Source of the DNA: CAYUYV01 sp964522525 | GTDB taxonomy: Bacteria > Pseudomonadota > Alphaproteobacteria > JAJFIK01 | NCBI GenBank assembly: GCA_964522525.1 | Contig: CAZFWG010000014.1 | Coordinates: forward strand, 1-64,000 | DNA length: 64,000 bases | Direction of reading: 5' to 3' | In this document: positions 61,079-64,000 of the stretch, piece by piece | Layout: every line of letters begins with the position of its first letter | Position numbering within the stretch: the first letter of the stretch is position 1 | The notes under the pieces: model-generated | Seen by the model: only the letters and a program-made list of their open reading frames with translations | Told to the model about the DNA's origin: nothing | Database searches by the model: none | Translations under genes and position numbers: made by a program

Positions 61079-62530
61079 ATGGCCAAATCCCAAGAAACAT
61101 TTGCCTGCACCGCCTGCGGCACGGTCTACGCCAAATGGCAGGGCAAATGCGAAGCCTGCGGGGCCTGGAACACCATCGAAGAGGATCGGGGGCTCACCGC
61201 CCAGGCCGGGGAAGCCGCCCCCAAACAGAGCCTGGCTTCGGGAAAAGCCCGGGGACGGACGATCGATCTGGTGGCCCTTGACGGGGAAGGCCAGGATCCG
61301 CCACGCATGGCCTCGGGCATCGCCGAATTCGACCGGGTGGCCGGGGGCGGCATCGTGCCGGGTTCGGCCATCCTGGTGGGGGGCGATCCGGGGATCGGGA
61401 AATCCACGCTCCTGTTGCAGCTCGCCGCGCGCATTGCCACGCAGGGCGCGCCCGTCGTCTATATCTCCGGCGAGGAAGCCACCGCCCAGGTGCGCCTGCG
61501 CGCAAGCCGGCTCGGTCTGGCGGAAGCGCCGGTGCAGCTCGCCTCGGCCACGAATTTGCGGGATATTCTGACCACGTTGGAAAAATCCCCGCCGGCCCTC
61601 GTGATTGTCGATTCCATCCAGACCATGTGGTCGGACACCATGGACAGCGCGCCGGGCACCGTCTCCCAGGTCCGGGCCGCCGCCCATGATCTGGTGCGCT
61701 TCGCCAAACGCAGCGACACGGCGGTGGTCCTGGTGGGCCATGTCACCAAGGACGGCCAGATCGCCGGCCCCCGCGTGGTCGAGCATATGGTGGACACGGT
61801 GCTCTATTTCGAAGGGGAGCGCGGCCATCATTTCCGGATCCTCCGGGGGGTGAAGAACCGCTTCGGCGCGACGGAGGAAATCGGCGTCTTCGAGATGACG
61901 GGCGCGGGCCTCCAGGAAGTCGCGAACCCCTCGGCCGTGTTCCTCGACGCCCGGGAGGAAGGGGCGAGCGGTTCGGCGGTCTTTGCCGGTGTCGAGGGCA
62001 CAAGGCCCGTGCTCGTGGAGGTCCAGGCGCTGGTGGCCCAGACCTCCCTGGGCACGCCAAGGCGCACGGTGGTAGGCTGGGATGCCGGGCGCCTCGCGAT
62101 GGTGATCGCGGTTCTCGATACGCGGTGTGGCGTTGGCCTTGGCGCCCAAGACATCTATCTCAATGTGGCAGGAGGAATCCGCATCCTGGAACCGGCGGCG
62201 GATCTGGCGGTGGCGGCGGCGCTTGTCTCTTCGGCGACGGGCATCGCCCTGCCCCATGACGCGGTGTTTTTCGGCGAGATCAGCCTGTCGGGCGCGGTGC
62301 GTCCGGTGGTGCAGCGGGAGGCACGGCTGAAGGAAGCGGAAAAACTGGGGTTCCGCCACGCCATCGGGCCCATTTCCCGCGGCGGGCGTGGGCAACGCAA
62401 GACCCGTGCTAACGGCTCGGAAACCATTCTTGCCGAACCTGTGACCTCCTTGGGTGAGTTGATCGAGATTGTGCAGGGATTTGGTGGAGCGTTGAGTCAC
62501 GGTGATGCCTTGCGACGGGCCGCCCCTTGA
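61079..62530 (+). CDS. radA: DNA repair protein RadA
   Basis: RadA is a DnaB-type helicase that acts in recombination branch migration. The 483-residue chain has the zinc finger CTACGTVYAKWQGKCEACG, Walker A GGDPGIGKSTLLLQLA, the RadA KNRFGATEEIGVF motif and a Lon-like C-domain (ATGIALPHDAVFFGEISLSG). ATG 61079 by family; the start upstream is unsupported. Begins the core block with cvpA and purF. Confidence 0.97.
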   Translation: MAKSQETFACTACGTVYAKWQGKCEACGAWNTIEEDRGLTAQAGEAAPKQSLASGKARGRTIDLVALDGEGQDPPRMASGIAEFDRVAGGGIVPGSAILVGGDPGIGKSTLLLQLAARIATQGAPVVYISGEEATAQVRLRASRLGLAEAPVQLASATNLRDILTTLEKSPPALVIVDSIQTMWSDTMDSAPGTVSQVRAAAHDLVRFAKRSDTAVVLVGHVTKDGQIAGPRVVEHMVDTVLYFEGERGHHFRILRGVKNRFGATEEIGVFEMTGAGLQEVANPSAVFLDAREEGASGSAVFAGVEGTRPVLVEVQALVAQTSLGTPRRTVVGWDAGRLAMVIAVLDTRCGVGLGAQDIYLNVAGGIRILEPAADLAVAAALVSSATGIALPHDAVFFGEISLSGAVRPVVQREARLKEAEKLGFRHAIGPISRGGRGQRKTRANGSETILAEPVTSLGELIEIVQGFGGALSHGDALRRAAP

Positions 62531-62602
62531 GCGTGAAGCGCCTGTGCAACGTCCTTAACAAGCGCCTTGACGGCGCGCCGCTCGCGACGTTCTTTGCCCG
62601 TG

Positions 62603-63268
62603 ATGAGTGATGCACCGCTGACATTCACCGACGCCATCATCCTGGGCCTTGTCCTGGGCTCGGCGTTTCTTGCCCTGTTGCGCGGCTGCGTGCGCGAAAC
62701 CCTGTCCGTGTCCGCCTGGGTGCTGTCGGCCCTGTTGACCTATGCGCTTTACCTCCTGGTCGGCCCGTCGCTCACTTGGTTCATCACCGGCGACTGGTTC
62801 TTCCATACCTTTTTCGTCCTGGCGCTTTTTTCGGGGCTCGTCGTGGTTTTCACCTTGGCCAATCGGCGGATCCTGGAGCGTGTCGGCGGGGAGCGGGTGG
62901 CGACCTGGGACCAGATCCTCGGCTTTTGTTTCGGCTTTGCCCGCGGCCTGGCCCTCGTCGCCATTCTCTACCAGGCCCATGTCCTGGTGTTTGGCGAACA
63001 GGAAACCCCGCCCTGGTTTGTGGAAGCGCGTCTTTTCCCCATCGTGGTCGGCACATCAAACGCCTTGAAAGTCGTCCTCCCTGGTCCGATAACAAAGGGA
63101 GCGGCTCCGTATCGCTCTGGCGTGCCCTATAACGCGCCGACCCTGGAACAAGTCATCGAGGAAAAATCGAAAGATGACGGCAGGGAAGAAGAGGACGAGG
63201 CCGGGTATTCCAAGGACGAGCGCAAAGCGATCGATCGCCTTGTCCGCAACAGGCTGGACCCTCGCTGA
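62603..63268 (+). CDS. cvpA: CvpA-family membrane protein
   Basis: The 221-residue inner-membrane protein has four helices (about 7-130) and a polar tail; FTDAIILGLVLGSAFLALLRG, LFSGLVVVFTLANRRI and WDQILGFCFGFARGLALVAI are typical. Linked to colicin V production and purine operon regulation in E. coli. Its stop overlaps the purF start by 1 base. Confidence 0.93.
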   Translation: MSDAPLTFTDAIILGLVLGSAFLALLRGCVRETLSVSAWVLSALLTYALYLLVGPSLTWFITGDWFFHTFFVLALFSGLVVVFTLANRRILERVGGERVATWDQILGFCFGFARGLALVAILYQAHVLVFGEQETPPWFVEARLFPIVVGTSNALKVVLPGPITKGAAPYRSGVPYNAPTLEQVIEEKSKDDGREEEDEAGYSKDERKAIDRLVRNRLDPR

Positions 63269-64000
63269 TGCATCACTCAACGGAAGGCGGGCCCGCGGAC
63301 GCCGGTGACGGCGACGCGCGTGCCGACCATGGGGCGGACCCTGGTTCGCAGGACCATTTCAAGGACGAATGCGGCGTCGTTGGCGTTTTGGGCCGGGACG
63401 ACGCGGCCGTGCTGTGTGCCCTGGGCATGCAGGCCCTTCAACATCGCGGCCAGGAAGCATGCGGGATCGTCTCCTTCGACGGGGAACGCTTCAATGTGGA
63501 GCGGCATCTGGGCCTTGTCGGCGAGAATTTCGGCGAGGAAGCCAAGACGCTCCATGCCCTGCCCGGCCATATGGCGATCGGCCATGTCCGCTATTCCACC
63601 ACCGGGGGCGGCACGGTCCTGCGCAATGTCCAGCCCCACTATGCCGATCTGCGCAATGGCGGGATCGCCATCGCCCATAACGGCAATTTGACCAATTCCT
63701 CCACCCTGCGGCGCAGCCTCGTTGCCCGGGGCGCGATCTTTCAGTCCACGTCGGATACGGAAACGATCCTGCATTTGATCGCCACCTCCCTGTCCGATCG
63801 CCTGACTGATCGGCTGGCCGATGCCCTGAGCAAGGTGGTGGGCGCCTATTCCCTCGTCTGCTTGAGCAACAAGAAGCTGATCGGCATTCGCGATCCCCAT
63901 GGTGTCCGTCCTCTGATCATCGGCCGTCTGGGGGATGCCTGGATCCTCGCCTCCGAAACCTGCGCCCTCGACATCATGGGGGCGACGCCCGTGCGCTCGG
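63268..64000 (+). CDS. purF: Amidophosphoribosyltransferase, 5' part
   Basis: First committed enzyme of purine synthesis, cut by the window edge. After a 34-residue leader, ECGVVGVLGRDDA supplies the catalytic Cys, followed by GMQALQHRGQEACGIVSFDG, GHVRYSTTGGGTV and AIAHNGNLTNSSTL of the glutamine-amidotransferase domain, and GIRDPHGVRPLIIG. The leader is a propeptide removed to free Cys. ATG 63268 overlaps the cvpA stop (TGATG). Confidence 0.97.
   Translation, partial: MHHSTEGGPADAGDGDARADHGADPGSQDHFKDECGVVGVLGRDDAAVLCALGMQALQHRGQEACGIVSFDGERFNVERHLGLVGENFGEEAKTLHALPGHMAIGHVRYSTTGGGTVLRNVQPHYADLRNGGIAIAHNGNLTNSSTLRRSLVARGAIFQSTSDTETILHLIATSLSDRLTDRLADALSKVVGAYSLVCLSNKKLIGIRDPHGVRPLIIGRLGDAWILASETCALDIMGATPVRS

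Noticed and set aside
1..64000. tRNA, rRNA or CRISPR arrays
   Set aside because: I saw no cloverleaf, rRNA core sequence or regular spaced repeats while reading the window; small non-coding RNAs cannot be excluded.

Overview
This window is a stretch of GC-rich chromosomal DNA from an alphaproteobacterium. The evidence is the gene order: ppx-ppk-hda-DUF2066-purM-purN-ndk, holC-pepA-lptF-lptG-lptD-surA-pdxA-rsmA, gmk-yicC-mltG-fabF-acpP-fabG-fabD, rpsF-rpsR-DUF2232-rplI-dnaB, alr-mlaE-mlaF and radA-cvpA-purF are all classic alphaproteobacterial blocks. The genus cannot be fixed from the sequence alone. A run of exactly 100 N (59921-60020) and two broken genes suggest a draft or metagenome-derived assembly.

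Layout. 1-1.9 kb: an AT-rich orphan gene, a hairpin and a TetR/membrane-protein pair. 1.9-6.8 kb: rnd, small or unknown envelope genes, an orphan YjhX-type gene, a Yip1 membrane protein and an SDR. 6.8-11.7 kb: polyphosphate/stringent genes ppx and ppk (ppk interrupted by an amber codon) and the DnaA regulator hda. 13.4-15.7 kb: purine synthesis and ndk. 15.9-21.1 kb: a membrane protein, an esterase, a YheS-like ABC-F ATPase and a VOC protein. 21.1-31.6 kb: holC and pepA, then the LPS export genes lptF/lptG/lptD with surA, pdxA and rsmA. 31.6-34.6 kb: a frameshifted VOC gene, an outer-membrane protein with a palindrome on its start codon, and an iron alcohol dehydrogenase. 34.6-41.2 kb (minus strand): gmk, yicC, mltG and the fatty-acid genes. 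41.5-49.9 kb: ribosomal proteins, dnaB, an ATP-grasp ligase, alr and the lipid-transport pair mlaEF.

Between mlaF and radA, which are near neighbours in many alphaproteobacteria, lies about 11 kb of accessory genes (49.9-61.0 kb) with a toxin-antitoxin module at each end. It carries a thiolase, a four-gene minus-strand set (TlpA-like thioredoxin, a DUF4266 mini-lipoprotein ending in Cys-Gly-Cys-Asn, a DUF3570 beta-barrel and an ApbE flavin transferase), an AhpD-like protein preceded by a small ORF, a DUF2855 protein, an Hsp20 with a quadrupled N-terminal motif, a DUF1348 protein and a gap-truncated nitroreductase. The window ends in radA, cvpA and the start of purF.

Most likely under-described biology: the thioredoxin-DUF4266-DUF3570-ApbE set as an envelope redox or flavin system, the repeat-bearing Hsp20, and the two toxin-antitoxin modules whose promoters contain perfect inverted-repeat operators, one of them driving an apparently leaderless GTG-start toxin mRNA inside a pair of imperfect 50-bp direct repeats.
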